Below, piece after piece: positions 36,943 through 45,762 of a stretch of 64,000 nt of DNA (the first letter of the stretch is position 1; the number at the start of each line of letters is the position of its first letter). The position numbers were made by a program, and so were the translations under genes. The stretch lies in the NCBI RefSeq assembly GCF_014873875.1, contig NZ_JADBEM010000001.1:6882001-6946000 (forward strand), in the 5' to 3' direction. Origin of the DNA: Actinopolymorpha pittospori. Lineage in GTDB: Bacteria; Actinomycetota; Actinomycetes; Propionibacteriales; Actinopolymorphaceae. The notes beneath the pieces were generated by a model, which saw only the letters and a program-made list of their open reading frames with translations, did not search any database and was not told the origin of the DNA.

Positions 36943-38306
36943 TCTGGGGCAGACTACTCGAGACCGCCGCCAACTGGGGCGACACCACGATCCCCCAGGC
37001 CGGCACCGGCACGGCCACGCCTCTGCCGCGGGGGCGCACCCTCGGGGGCGGCTCCGCCATCAACGGCATGGTCTTCGCCCGCGGACACCGCTCCAGCTAC
37101 GACGCCTGGGTGGCCGCCGGGGCGACAGGTTGGGGCTTTGCGGACCTCCTCCCCTACTTCATGCGCAGCGAGAACGCCGTCGGACATGTCTCCACCATCC
37201 GCGGCGCCGACGGCCCCCTGACCGTCGGCCCCCCAAGGCCGCCTCACCCCGTACTGGCGGCACTTCTCCAGGCCGCAGCGGAGGCCGGACACCCGCTCGC
37301 CACCGACATCAGCGGCGGCAGCGAGGAAGGGTTCGGATGGACCGACCTGAACATCGTCGACGGACGAAGGCAAAGTGCCGCCGACGCCTATCTCACCCCG
37401 GCACAAGGCCACACCAACCTCGACATCGTCACCGACGCACTCGTCCACCGGCTCCACCTCAGGAGCGGACGCTGCACCGGGGTCGAGTACAGAGTCGAAG
37501 GGACGTCGGTCTCGGTTGACTGTTCGGGAGAGGTGGTGCTGACCGCGGGCAGCATCGGCTCACCGCAACTGCTGATGCTCTCCGGCATCGGTCCGCCGTC
37601 GCATCTGCGCGACCTGGGGCTCGAGGTCGTCGCGGATCTCCCCGGCGTCGGGTCGAACCTGCAGGACCACCCCGTTGCCACCCTCGTCTACCGAGCGTCA
37701 CGGCCCGTTCCCACGGGGGCAAACGGCCATGGCGAGGTCGTCGGCCTGCTGCGCAGCCGCCCTGGACTGGACGGGCCGGACCTCCAGCTGATCTTCGTCG
37801 ACGCCACGAGCTTCGTCCCCTCAGGCGACCTACCCGACCAGGGCTACACCATCGGGGTCGCGCTGATGCGTCCACACAGCCGCGGCACGGTCCGGCTGGC
37901 CAGCATCGAGCCAGGCGCGCCACCCCTGCTGGACCCGAACTACGTCGGCGACGACCGGGACCTCACCGCCATGGTCAGCGGCCTCCGGCTCGCCCGGAAG
38001 ATCGGACAGGCGGACGCGATCGCGAGCTGGCGCGATGGAGAGATACAGCCGGGCTCGGGTATCGAGGACGACATCGGGCTGCGGGACTACGTACGCAGAA
38101 CCCTCGCGTCATACATGCATCCCGTCGGGACCTGCCGGATCGGCACCGACGAGGAAGCCGTCGTCGACCCGGAACTTCGCGTGCCTGGCATCAGCGGGCT
38201 CCGCGTCGCCGACGCCTCGGTCATGCCGTCCATCATCTCCGCAAACACCAACGCCACCGTCTACGCCATCGCCGAACGCGCCGCCGCGATCATCAAGGCC
38301 GCGTAG
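36943..38306 (+). pseudogene. GMC-family oxidoreductase lacking its FAD-binding start
   Basis: Coding starts abruptly with RLLETAANWGDTTIPQ and LPRGRTLGGGSAINGMVFAR, the second GMC signature region. It continues intact through GEVVLTAGSIGSPQLLMLSG (the second GMC signature), TLASYMHPVGTCRIGTDEEA, and GLRVADASVMPSIISANTNA with the catalytic His/Asn region. The N-terminal GxGxxG FAD-binding motif and its helix are absent upstream. ATG 37068 could initiate a 412-residue product, but without FAD binding it should be inactive as an alcohol dehydrogenase/choline-oxidase-type enzyme. Confidence 0.85.
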
Positions 38307-38550
38307 ACGCCGCCAGGTGAGGCGAGCCACCGGCACAGGGCGGTGGGAGAGAACCCTGCGCCGCCCCTCGCCCTGGGCCGATAGACCGGCCTTCCAGTGG
38401 CTCAACGAGGGACTGTCCATTGCGGTCTCCTTGTCAGCCAGACTGACCCCAGTTGTGGCCCCAACGAGCTGCGACGCCGAGCGACGATGAGCACCTGGTC
38501 GACGAGCTTGGGAGCGCGAACCGGCAGGTCGCCATCGAGTTACCTGCCTC
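38307..38550. other. intergenic, no gene seen
   Basis: A short non-coding segment between the oxidoreductase relic and the IS630 element. No ribosome site, hairpin or repeat worth naming was found. Confidence 0.3.
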
Positions 38551-38552
38551 TA

Positions 38553-39723
38553 GTGTTACGTGATTCTGGTTGCGTTACTTTTCTTGTTGTGGCTCGTTGA
38601 CTTGGTGTGGAGCTTTCGGTGGAGCAGGTCGCTGAGTTGCGGGCGTTGGTGAACAGTCGGGATGTGTCGGCTGTGCTGGCGACTCGGGCGCGGATCGTGT
38701 TGTGGCATGGGGAAGGTCGGCGTCGTAAGGACATCGCGGAGTTGGCGGGGGTGTCGTTGCCGACGGTGGATCGGTGGGTCCGCCGCCACGCCGAGCATGG
38801 CCTGGCCGGGTTGGACGATCGTGATCGGGCTGCGCCGCGGGTGCAGGTTCCACCGCGGGTGCGGGCTCGGGTGGTGGCGTTGACCAGGACTTCTCCGCCG
38901 GTGGAGACGGGGCTGTCGCACTGGTCGACCCGTGGGTTGGCTGGGTATCTGAAGCGGGTCGAGGGGATCTGTGTGTCGTGGAGCTATGTGGCTCGGGTGT
39001 GGCGGGAGGAGGGGCTTGCGCCGCACCGGCATGCCACGTTCAAGTTGTCCAAGGATCCCGCGTTCGCGGAGAAGGTCTCCGATGTGGTCGGGTTGTATCT
39101 GGACCCGCCCGGTGGTGCGGTGGTGCTCTCCATCGATGAGAAGACTCAGATCCAGGCGTTGGACCGCACCCAGCCGTTGCTGCCGTTGGACTTCGGCGTG
39201 ACCGAGAAACGCACCCACGACTATGTGCGGCACGGTGTCACGAACCTGTTCGCTGCCCTGGATGTGGGCACCGGCCGGGTCATTGGGGAGTGCAGGCCGA
39301 CCCGGGACGGGGTGAACTTCCTGGCCTTCTTGAAGAAGGCCGTCAAACCTCATACGGGCAAAGAGGTCCATGTGGTGTTGGACAACCTGTCCACCCACAC
39401 CACGCCGGAGGTGGAGGCCTGGCTGGAGGAGAATCCGCACGTCAGGTTCCACTTCACCCCGGTCGGATCGAGCTGGATCAACCAGATCGAGACGTGGTTC
39501 GGGATCCTGACCCGCCAGGCGATCCGCCGCGGCACCGTCACCTCGGTGAACGTGCTGATCAAACAGATCAAGGACTACATCGACACCTGGAACGTCGACG
39601 CGAAGCCGTTCGCCTGGACCGCTACCAGCGAAGAGATCCTCGCCAAGGTCCGCCTCGTCCAGACCAACATCAAGAAACTCGTCGACAACAACGCGAAATA
39701 ACACAACCAGAATCACGCAACAC
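38553..39723 (+). mobile_element. IS630-family insertion sequence
   Basis: Inverted ends run GTGTTACGTGATTCTGGTTG at the left and the complement of GTGTTGCGTGATTCTGGTTG at the right. The TA target duplication of this family lies at 38551-38552 and 39724-39725. One intact transposase is inside. Confidence 0.92.
38607..39701 (+). CDS. IS630-family transposase
   Basis: A 364-residue protein from GTG 38607. The N-terminal paired HTH includes RRKDIAELAGVSLPTVDRWV. The DDE core has VLSIDEKTQIQALDRT (Asp), VHVVLDNLSTHTTPEVEAWL (Asp) and HFTPVGSSWINQIETWFGIL (Glu), all classic IS630/Tc1-mariner features. The frame is intact. Confidence 0.94.
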   Translation: MELSVEQVAELRALVNSRDVSAVLATRARIVLWHGEGRRRKDIAELAGVSLPTVDRWVRRHAEHGLAGLDDRDRAAPRVQVPPRVRARVVALTRTSPPVETGLSHWSTRGLAGYLKRVEGICVSWSYVARVWREEGLAPHRHATFKLSKDPAFAEKVSDVVGLYLDPPGGAVVLSIDEKTQIQALDRTQPLLPLDFGVTEKRTHDYVRHGVTNLFAALDVGTGRVIGECRPTRDGVNFLAFLKKAVKPHTGKEVHVVLDNLSTHTTPEVEAWLEENPHVRFHFTPVGSSWINQIETWFGILTRQAIRRGTVTSVNVLIKQIKDYIDTWNVDAKPFAWTATSEEILAKVRLVQTNIKKLVDNNAK

Positions 39724-39727
39724 TAGG

Positions 39728-41618
39728 CCTCGAGCAAGCGTGTCGGCTGGGCTGGATGGCTGTTTTCATAGGCAAAGGCCTTATCTTGCTGGGTTAGCGC
39801 TCGCAACGCAGTCCGGCAAGAAAAGGCCTTTGTGGTGAAGAAGATATCGCATGTTCAGAGTCGGCGGAACGCGGCGCGGCGACGACGCCGGGTTGCGGCG
39901 CGTCACGGGTTGGCGGGGCACTGGGGCGAACAGCCGTCCCCGATGCTGGGCTCGGGGACTGTGTCCTATGAGGTCGGTGGGAACCTCGACGCGACTTGTT
40001 TCGGCGGGATCGCCGCGGTGCACCGGCTGGTGACCAAGCTGGGCCTGGTTGACCAGATCAACGAGGGTCTGCACCTGTTGAAGGTGCACCTGCCCTACCA
40101 CGAGTCCGACCATGTGCTGAACCTGACCTACAACGTGATGTGTGGCGGCACCCGCCTGGAAGACATCGAAGGCCTCCGGCACGACACCGCCTACATGAAC
40201 GCCTTAGGCGCGGACCTGATCCCGGACCCGACCACGGCCGGGGACTTCTGCCGCCGCTTCGCCGAGACCGATGTGGTGGAGTTGATGGAAGCGATCAACG
40301 CGGTCCGCCCACAGTTGTGGGCGGGTCGGGGAGGCGATCTGCTCGGCCCGGTCGCCTACATCGACGCCGATGGCACGATCGTCCCCACTTCCGGGCGCCG
40401 TAAGGCCGGCATGGACATGTCCTACAAAGGGATCTGGGGCTATGCGCCGCTGATCGTGTCGCTGGCCAACACCAAGGAAGTGCTCTACCTGGTCAACCGG
40501 CCCGGCAACGCCCCCAGCCACCAGGACGCGGCGACCTGGATCGACAAGGCCATCGACCTCGTGCAACCGCACGCACCACGGGTGTGTCTGCGCGGTGACA
40601 CCGACTTCTCCCTGACCGCCCACTTCGACCGCTGGGCGGCCCGGGTCGACTTCGTCTTCGGCATGGACAACAACCACGCGCTACGAACCCGCGCCGAGGC
40701 GCTGGCCGAGACCTGCTGGACCCGGCTGCATCGAGACGCCACCGCCCAGAACGCCACCGGCCAGAACGCCACCGGCCAGAACGCCGCCGGCCAGATCCGG
40801 GCTCGCCGGGACAACCACAAGCAGGCCATCGTGGCCGAACGCGGCTACCTCAACCTGGAGCTCAACTACGAAGACGTCGCCTGCTTTGACTACCAGCCCG
40901 GCAAGTGCGACCGCTCCTACCGGGTGGTCGCGCTGCGCAAGAACATCAGCCGCAGCCGCGGTGAGCAGGTGCTCATCGATGAGGTCCGCTACTTCTTCTA
41001 CATCACCACCCGCACCGACCTGAGCGCCGAACAGGTCGTGGCCTGCGCCAACCAGCGCTGCGACCAGGAGAACATCATCGCAAGCCTCAAGTCCGGCGTC
41101 GGCGCACTGCGGGTGCCGCTGCACGACCTGGTCTCCAACTGGGCCTACATGGTCATCGCCGCGCTCGCCTGGAACATCAAGTCCTGGTTCGCGATGATGA
41201 TGCACCGCAAAGCTGACCGCCGCGACTACATCCGCATGGAATTCCGGCGCTTCTTCAACACCATCATCCTCATCCCCGCCATGGTGACCCGCCGAGCCCG
41301 CGCCATCACCATCCGACTCATCGGCTACAACCCCGCCCTGGACCGGCTCTTCACCGCCTGGAACACCACCGAACGAACCCGCTTCGGCTAACCCACAACC
41401 AGATGCCAACCCCGAACCGACCGCCGCGCAGCCGCGGCGGCAACCACACCTGCCCAGACACCAAAAACCAGCGCCGAACACCCCCACACACCCCGACCAG
41501 GGCCACTCCAACCCGCCACCGACACCTTCAGGCGCCCCACCGACATGCCCGACACGACAGCCGACCTGATCAAATCGCGTTCAGCCACCGACACGGAACC
41601 GACTCGCTTATTTGAGGT
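39728..41618 (+). mobile_element. IS1380-family insertion sequence (third)
   Basis: The left end CCTCGAGCAAGCGTGTCGG and the right end (complement of CCGACTCGCTTATTTGAGG at 41599-41617) are imperfect inverted repeats. CTAGG flanks both sides (39723-39727 and 41619-41623). The left CTAGG contains the TA duplicated by IS630, so this element landed exactly at that boundary. Confidence 0.88.
39832..41391 (+). CDS. IS1380-family transposase (third type)
   Basis: A 519-residue protein from GTG 39832. DLLGPVAYIDADGTIVPTSG (Asp), RVCLRGDTDFSLTAHFDRWA (Asp) and CANQRCDQENIIASLKSGVG (Glu) make the DDE core. The middle holds the repeat AQNATGQNATGQNAAGQIRA, encoded by tandem 15-base units at about 40738-40796. 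The last part, MVTRRARAITIRLIGYNPAL, is typical of this lineage. The frame is intact. Confidence 0.92.
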   Translation: MVKKISHVQSRRNAARRRRRVAARHGLAGHWGEQPSPMLGSGTVSYEVGGNLDATCFGGIAAVHRLVTKLGLVDQINEGLHLLKVHLPYHESDHVLNLTYNVMCGGTRLEDIEGLRHDTAYMNALGADLIPDPTTAGDFCRRFAETDVVELMEAINAVRPQLWAGRGGDLLGPVAYIDADGTIVPTSGRRKAGMDMSYKGIWGYAPLIVSLANTKEVLYLVNRPGNAPSHQDAATWIDKAIDLVQPHAPRVCLRGDTDFSLTAHFDRWAARVDFVFGMDNNHALRTRAEALAETCWTRLHRDATAQNATGQNATGQNAAGQIRARRDNHKQAIVAERGYLNLELNYEDVACFDYQPGKCDRSYRVVALRKNISRSRGEQVLIDEVRYFFYITTRTDLSAEQVVACANQRCDQENIIASLKSGVGALRVPLHDLVSNWAYMVIAALAWNIKSWFAMMMHRKADRRDYIRMEFRRFFNTIILIPAMVTRRARAITIRLIGYNPALDRLFTAWNTTERTRFG

Positions 41619-41891
41619 CTAGGGATCCAAAGGTCGGCCGCTTCCGACGGGTCGTGCAACTCGCCTCCCGTTGACGGCTACGGCCGTGATCAGCCCTGCC
41701 TTGGCACGAGGGCGTAGAACGCCCGCGACATAGACGACCGGAACGACGGTAGAGCCTCGGTGACAAGCGATATGCGGAAGATCTCTCCATTCCAATTAAC
41801 CACAGCTTGGACATCGAGAACAAGACTTGAATTTTCGCGCGGCATCTCGCAACGTTGTGGCTCGAAACACCAATAAAACAAGGGAGAGCAC
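41619..41891. other. flank right of IS1380, no gene seen
   Basis: No supported frame. The sequence is slightly richer in A and T than the surroundings near 41780-41885, consistent with a promoter region for the following kinase. No clear -35/-10 pair could be assigned. Confidence 0.35.
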
Positions 41892-42698
41892 GTGAACGAG
41901 CTTTCGCATGTTCTGTGGATTGGTGGCCCGTCAGCCTCGGGTAAGTCGACGGTCGGGCGCCGCCTAGCGCGGCGCAACGGTTTGCGCTGGTACAGCTGTG
42001 ACACCCGTACCTGGGTGCACCGCGATCGGGCTGTCGCGGACGTCCATCCGGGCGTAATCCGTTGGGCGGCGATGACCGTCGCCGAGCGGCGGGCGGCTCA
42101 GGACCAGGGCCGACGCCGCGACTACTTGTCCTACGACCGTGGCCCGATGGTCGTCGACGACCTGCTGCGGTTACCGAGGCAGCCGCTCGTCGTGGCTGAA
42201 GGCGGGTTGGCGAAGCCAGCAGTCTCGGGCGTGGGCACCAACGCACTGTGGCTGGTGCCACCGACGCACGTGCGGCTTCCCCGGCTTCAGAACCGTGGGT
42301 ACGGTTCGCGCACCATCGAGAACGCCTTGCGGGATGGGAGGCATGTCGAGCAGCAGGTGGACGACGCGGGCGGACTGAAGCTGCCCGCATGCGCACCCGT
42401 GGACGAGGTGGTCACCGAGGTCGAGGAGCGGTTCGCTCCCCTGCTGGCCGCCGGGCCGAGGGCACGGGACGTCAATGAACGGAGAGCCCTGCTGCGGTAC
42501 GGCAACCGGTGGATCGTCAGGCAGTACAAGGCTCGCGGCTGGTTCCCCGCGGACCCGGTGACGATCGTGAAGGAGTTCGACTGCGAGTGCGCACACCCCG
42601 ACTGCGACGCGATGATCGAACGGACGATCGCCAGCTTTACGTCCGTGCCGGACGACAGTTCGCCGCCCATCCTGGCCGACGGACACACCGTTAGCTGA
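41892..42698 (+). CDS. P-loop kinase-like protein
   Basis: A 268-residue protein from GTG 41892 with AAGGGAGAG just upstream. Walker A IGGPSASGKSTVGRRLA opens the protein at residues 10-18. YSCDTRTWVHRD follows the substrate-binding position of gluconate/shikimate-type kinases, and RRDYLSYDRGPMVVDDLLRL and PLVVAEGGLAKPAVSGVG occupy the central sheet. The C-terminal FDCECAHPDCDAMI carries Cys/His and may bind a metal. The substrate is unknown. It precedes a second P-loop protein on the same strand. Confidence 0.7.
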   Translation: MNELSHVLWIGGPSASGKSTVGRRLARRNGLRWYSCDTRTWVHRDRAVADVHPGVIRWAAMTVAERRAAQDQGRRRDYLSYDRGPMVVDDLLRLPRQPLVVAEGGLAKPAVSGVGTNALWLVPPTHVRLPRLQNRGYGSRTIENALRDGRHVEQQVDDAGGLKLPACAPVDEVVTEVEERFAPLLAAGPRARDVNERRALLRYGNRWIVRQYKARGWFPADPVTIVKEFDCECAHPDCDAMIERTIASFTSVPDDSSPPILADGHTVS

Positions 42699-42727
42699 CA
42701 GAACCCCTCCGGAGAGGACTACGCACT

Positions 42728-43285
42728 GTGTTGCCTACCCTCATCGTCGTAAGCGGACCGCCCGGCGGATACGGAAAGACCACGCTCGCGCACGAGATCG
42801 CGCGCGCAGTCGGGTGCCCCGCGATCTGCCGGGACGAGATCAAGGAAGGCATGGTCCACGCCACTCCGCCGGGGTTCGAACCGGCACCGGCTGACCCGCG
42901 CACACCAGCCGACCCGCTCACGCAGAAGACATTCACCGTGTTCTTCGACGTACTCGCGCTCCTCCTCGGCTCGGGTGCCACCCTGGTCGCCGAGGCGGCG
43001 TTCCAAGGCCCGAAGTGGCGGCCAGGACTGGAGCGCCTCGCCGAACTCGCCAAGATTCGGATCGTACGCTGCATCGTCGACCCCGCGACCGCCAATGAGC
43101 GGAACGCCCGCCGGGCCGCGCAGAACCCACGCCGCGCACGGGCTCACCCACCGACGCCGGGGCCGCTGCGGACCGCCCACCCTTACCAGCCGATCACCAT
43201 CGGGGCGCCGAGCCTCAGCGTCGACACGACAGACGGGTACAACCCCGGCCTCGCCGACATCGTGGCGTTCCTCGACCGCCGGTGA
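42728..43285 (+). CDS. P-loop NTPase with expanded Walker A
   Basis: A 185-residue protein from GTG 42728, 30 bases after the previous stop. It looks like a small-molecule kinase of the AAA_33 type (GCPAICRDEIKEGM, LLLGSGATLVAEAAFQGPKW, RCIVDPATANERNARR). The P-loop reads SGPPGGYGKTTLA, one residue longer than GPPGSGKTT, so the normal GxxxxGK spacing is broken by a 3-base insertion. The rest is intact. The 3' end butts against the CysH-like fragment on the opposite strand. Confidence 0.65.
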   Translation: MLPTLIVVSGPPGGYGKTTLAHEIARAVGCPAICRDEIKEGMVHATPPGFEPAPADPRTPADPLTQKTFTVFFDVLALLLGSGATLVAEAAFQGPKWRPGLERLAELAKIRIVRCIVDPATANERNARRAAQNPRRARAHPPTPGPLRTAHPYQPITIGAPSLSVDTTDGYNPGLADIVAFLDRR

Positions 43286-43319
43286 CCATCCCGCCTTCGC
43301 CGGGCAAGACCAAGAACAA

Positions 43320-43756
43320 AGAACGACCTCGAGGGTGCCCATCCGGGCCGGCCTCGCGTGCAGGATGAGCCGCCACAGGTCGGTGAGCTGCTCGAGGCAG
43401 GCGTAGGCCTCGGGGAACTCCAGGCCAGAGTCGAAGAAGGCCACCGGAACGCCTGGCGCCACCTCCAGCGCGAGGTGCAGCACCACCAGGCTGTCCTTCC
43501 CGCCACTGAACGCGCGGTAGCCCTCGTGCTCGTCGAGGTCCTGGGCGATCCGCGGCGGCGGGTTGCTCTGGACGGCCACCGCATGCGGCGTACCCGGAAC
43601 GGCGCAGGGTATCGCCACGCCAAGCCTGACGGTCGACGTTTCGAGCCTGGCGACCCCGCCCAGAACCCGGGTGTGGACAAGCTGTCCGACCGACGGGAGA
43701 GCAACCCTTGTCAGGCGCCTCACTGCACAGTCGCAGGACCGGCACGTGAGCCGCAT
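43320..43756 (-). pseudogene. CysH-like PP-loop protein, truncated (type IV-B partner)
   Basis: The minus strand encodes SNPPPRIAQDLDEHEGYRAF, then the PP-loop FSGGKDSLVVLHLALEV, VAFFDSGLEFPEAYACLEQL, and TDLWRLILHARPARMGTLEV. Homology stops at about 43320, beside the end of the 42728 gene. PP-loop SGGKDS with this layout is the CysH-like ATP-pyrophosphatase that accompanies type IV-B csf operons. Only the N-terminal third to half remains, so it should be inactive. The true start within 43600-43756 is uncertain. Confidence 0.72.
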
Positions 43757-43972
43757 GGGGGTTCCCCCGACCGCTGGAGCGCGATGCGCGTGGGTGTTGG
43801 CCTGGTGTCAGGGGCCGCTCGTACGGTGCCATCGCAGGGAGCGAGCCAGCGTAGAGTGAGGCGCCGTTTGTACGATGTGGCTGCACTGGCCCGCCCTGTG
43901 TCTCGCCTCGCTACTTGGCGATCGATGCTAGGACGTCGTTTGCTCTCCCGAAATCGGCTCGGGATGTGTCGG
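43757..43972. other. intergenic, no gene seen
   Basis: This stretch lies upstream of the CysH-like fragment and downstream of the zinc-ribbon gene, both on the minus strand. Only short frames without family features occur. It may hold the promoter of the truncated gene. Confidence 0.3.
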
Positions 43973-44272
43973 TTACCGGCTGTCCCGGTTGTCCTTCGAC
44001 GCTGGGCATTCGTGGCCCTTGGCTTGCTCATGCACGGGGATCCGGCCGTCCTCTCTCAGCTTCACCGACTTCCCGCACGCCGGGCACTTGAACCCCGATC
44101 GTCGTCTACGGCAGTGGTTCTGTCCATCCTCGTAGAAGTTTCTGGAGCCGGAGCCAGAGCAGACCGGCTGACGCCACCCGACGAACATGCGCGAGCGCGC
44201 TTCCTCATAGTGTTTCGGCACTGTCCCGTCCTTGTTCCTTTTCAGGCGCAGGCAGCACTTCTTGCAATGCAT
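43973..44272 (-). CDS. small zinc-ribbon protein
   Basis: A 99-residue basic protein from ATG 44272 with a GGGGGG purine run before it. It begins MHCKKCCLRLKRNKDG and later has FKCPACGKSVKLREDG, giving two CxxC pairs. HYEEARSRMFVGWRQPVC and HEQAKGHECPASK supply further Cys/His. The two halves repeat a C-C-C-x-x-K-DG-x-P-x-H pattern, suggesting a duplicated zinc ribbon. It is typical of plasmid or phage DNA. Function unknown. Confidence 0.65.
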   Translation of the reverse strand: MHCKKCCLRLKRNKDGTVPKHYEEARSRMFVGWRQPVCSGSGSRNFYEDGQNHCRRRRSGFKCPACGKSVKLREDGRIPVHEQAKGHECPASKDNRDSR

Positions 44273-44539
44273 AGGCCCCCCAGTGTTCAAGACGAACCCA
44301 CTCTGTCCATATTGATCGGTTTGAAGTTGTGGGGGAAGCCTCCGGCAGCGCGCTGTTCGTAGCTCAAGTTGCGGGGACAGGGTGTAAGTACGCCAGTCCG
44401 ATGGTGTGGAGCCGCAGAACACCACAGCGCCGCGGGGCGATCGCAGCGTCAGGTGGGACGCCCCCGAAGGACCGCGACCAGCCGGAGTGCAGCACCAGGC
44501 CGACGATCGGCCGGAGCTCGCGAGGCACGTGGCGCGACA

Positions 44540-44764
44540 TCACGCCACCTCCAGGTGACGTGTCGGCTTGCTCACCGACACCTTCAGCCCGCGCTTCGGG
44601 TCTGGCCTCGGCACCTCGGGCTTGCCGGCGAGGCGAGCCGGCGTGTGGACACGGCAGCGGTGGCCGGTGAGGAAGTGCCGGGTGGGCTTGGCGCCGCAGT
44701 AGGTGTCCTGGCCGTCGATCTTGCCGGTGTAGTGGCCGCATGGGGTTCCGTAGCGCGGGATCAT
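44540..44764 (-). CDS. small Cys/His protein, last gene of the plasmid-type operon
   Basis: A 74-residue protein from ATG 44764, overlapping the stop of the previous gene by ATGA. MIPRYGTPCGHYTGKID, QDTYCGAKPTRHFLTGHRCR and VHTPARL contain three Cys and several His in a pattern that could bind zinc. No family was recognised. The coupling implies a shared role with the upstream genes. Confidence 0.6.
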   Translation of the reverse strand: MIPRYGTPCGHYTGKIDGQDTYCGAKPTRHFLTGHRCRVHTPARLAGKPEVPRPDPKRGLKVSVSKPTRHLEVA

Positions 44765-45162
44765 GCGGCCACCTGCTCGAGTGTGGCGCATTCACCGCAG
44801 ACTCCGAAGGTCCTGGAGGCGCAGTAGCCGACGTCGCGGCGACAGGCGTTGCACCACCGCCTGGTGGCCATCGCCTTGTCGAGTGCCCCTGCCTGCGTCG
44901 GGGTGGGTACGCGCTTCGGCTTGGCCAGGTCGAGGCGGAAGAGCCAGGCCCACGACCGATCGTGGTACCAGACGAGCACTCCGTACGCGTCAGCCCCTCC
45001 CGGACAGAGACCTGCGGCACGGAGCTGGCGCCGCGTGACAAGCCCTTCGGGCGCCCACCCGAAGCTCCAGGCCGGGAGCCCGCAGACGGGGCGGGTAAGG
45101 CTCGTACGTCCGTCCCAAAGCTTCACCAGGCGGTACTCCGTCCAGCGGTACAGGCGGCTCAT
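44761..45162 (-). CDS. RRQ-type plasmid protein with zinc-ribbon tail
   Basis: A 133-residue protein from ATG 45162, which overlaps the previous stop by ATGA. The RRQLRAAGLCPGGADAYGVL block is a motif often seen in small proteins on actinobacterial plasmids. The C-terminus WCNACRRDVGYCAS with FGVCGECATLEQVAA carries two CxxC pairs. Its function is not known. It is the fourth gene in the operon running 46193 to 44540. Confidence 0.65.
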   Translation of the reverse strand: MSRLYRWTEYRLVKLWDGRTSLTRPVCGLPAWSFGWAPEGLVTRRQLRAAGLCPGGADAYGVLVWYHDRSWAWLFRLDLAKPKRVPTPTQAGALDKAMATRRWCNACRRDVGYCASRTFGVCGECATLEQVAA

Positions 45163-45353
45163 GACGCACCACCCGGTCGTCGCGGACAGTCCGGGCAGAC
45201 CCAACTCGCACGGTCCGGTGAGACGCTCCAGTCACCGTCAGCGGCGGCGTCGGCCGCCTCGTCGACGCTGTCGTAGTGCGCGCCGTACTCATCGATCGGC
45301 GAGCCGCAGACGTCGCAGGTGATCTCCACGCACCTGACGGTTCGGACGGTCAT
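45159..45353 (-). CDS. small CxxC protein
   Basis: A 64-residue protein from ATG 45353. CDVCGSPIDEYGAHYDSVDE and WVCPDCPRRPGG provide two CxxC pairs around an acidic helix, which suggests a compact zinc-binding fold. The stop overlaps the next gene's ATG. It is typical of phage or plasmid accessory operons; no specific function is supported. Confidence 0.65.
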   Translation of the reverse strand: MTVRTVRCVEITCDVCGSPIDEYGAHYDSVDEAADAAADGDWSVSPDRASWVCPDCPRRPGGAS

Positions 45354-45408
45354 CGGGCGCCGCCCCAGGAGCGGATCAGGTCGACGACGACGGCTGCGGC
45401 GACGGTGA

Positions 45409-45762
45409 TCACGGCGCGCCCAGAGATGGCCGTCCATCACCAACGGTTCTGTGTGAGGACTGTTCCGTTGTCGCCCCGGGCTCCGCCTCTTGCTGGATGA
45501 TCCCGTAGAGGTGTTGAGCGAGCCGGTTCAGCTCGGCCTTCGCGTCTCGAGCGAGACGGGAAGCGTCCCGTGCCCACTCCTCAACCGCAGCCGCCAGCAT
45601 CTGCACGTCGTAGGCGAGGTCGCGGACATCGGCATCGCTGAGCTGACCGGGCTGCGAGGTGGGCTGGGCCTGGACCGCGCTGCCAGCCAGTCGTGCGAGC
45701 TCGGTAGCCCGCATCGACCAGCTCGCCGACGGCACCACGTAGCTACCCACTAGCCGTGTCAT
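45409..45762 (-). CDS. small helical hypothetical protein
   Basis: A 117-residue protein from ATG 45762 with GGGAGGTG ending 6 bases upstream. It is mostly helical (MRATELARLAGSAVQAQPTS, VEEWARDASRLARDAKAELN). The start overlaps the stop of the gene before it. There is no recognised domain. A 55-base gap follows before the next gene. Confidence 0.6.
   Translation of the reverse strand: MTRLVGSYVVPSASWSMRATELARLAGSAVQAQPTSQPGQLSDADVRDLAYDVQMLAAAVEEWARDASRLARDAKAELNRLAQHLYGIIQQEAEPGATTEQSSHRTVGDGRPSLGAP

Noticed and set aside
40738..40796. Short tandem repeats considered as a CRISPR array.
   Set aside because: The repeats are 15 bases, directly adjacent without spacers, and lie in frame inside a transposase.
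43320..43756. SGGKDS motif considered as tRNA lysidine synthetase or a sulfate-assimilation CysH.
   Set aside because: The flanking sequence (PPPRIAQDL, YRAFSGGKDSLV, FFDSGLEFPE) fits the CysH-like group linked with type IV-B loci better, though only an alignment would settle it.
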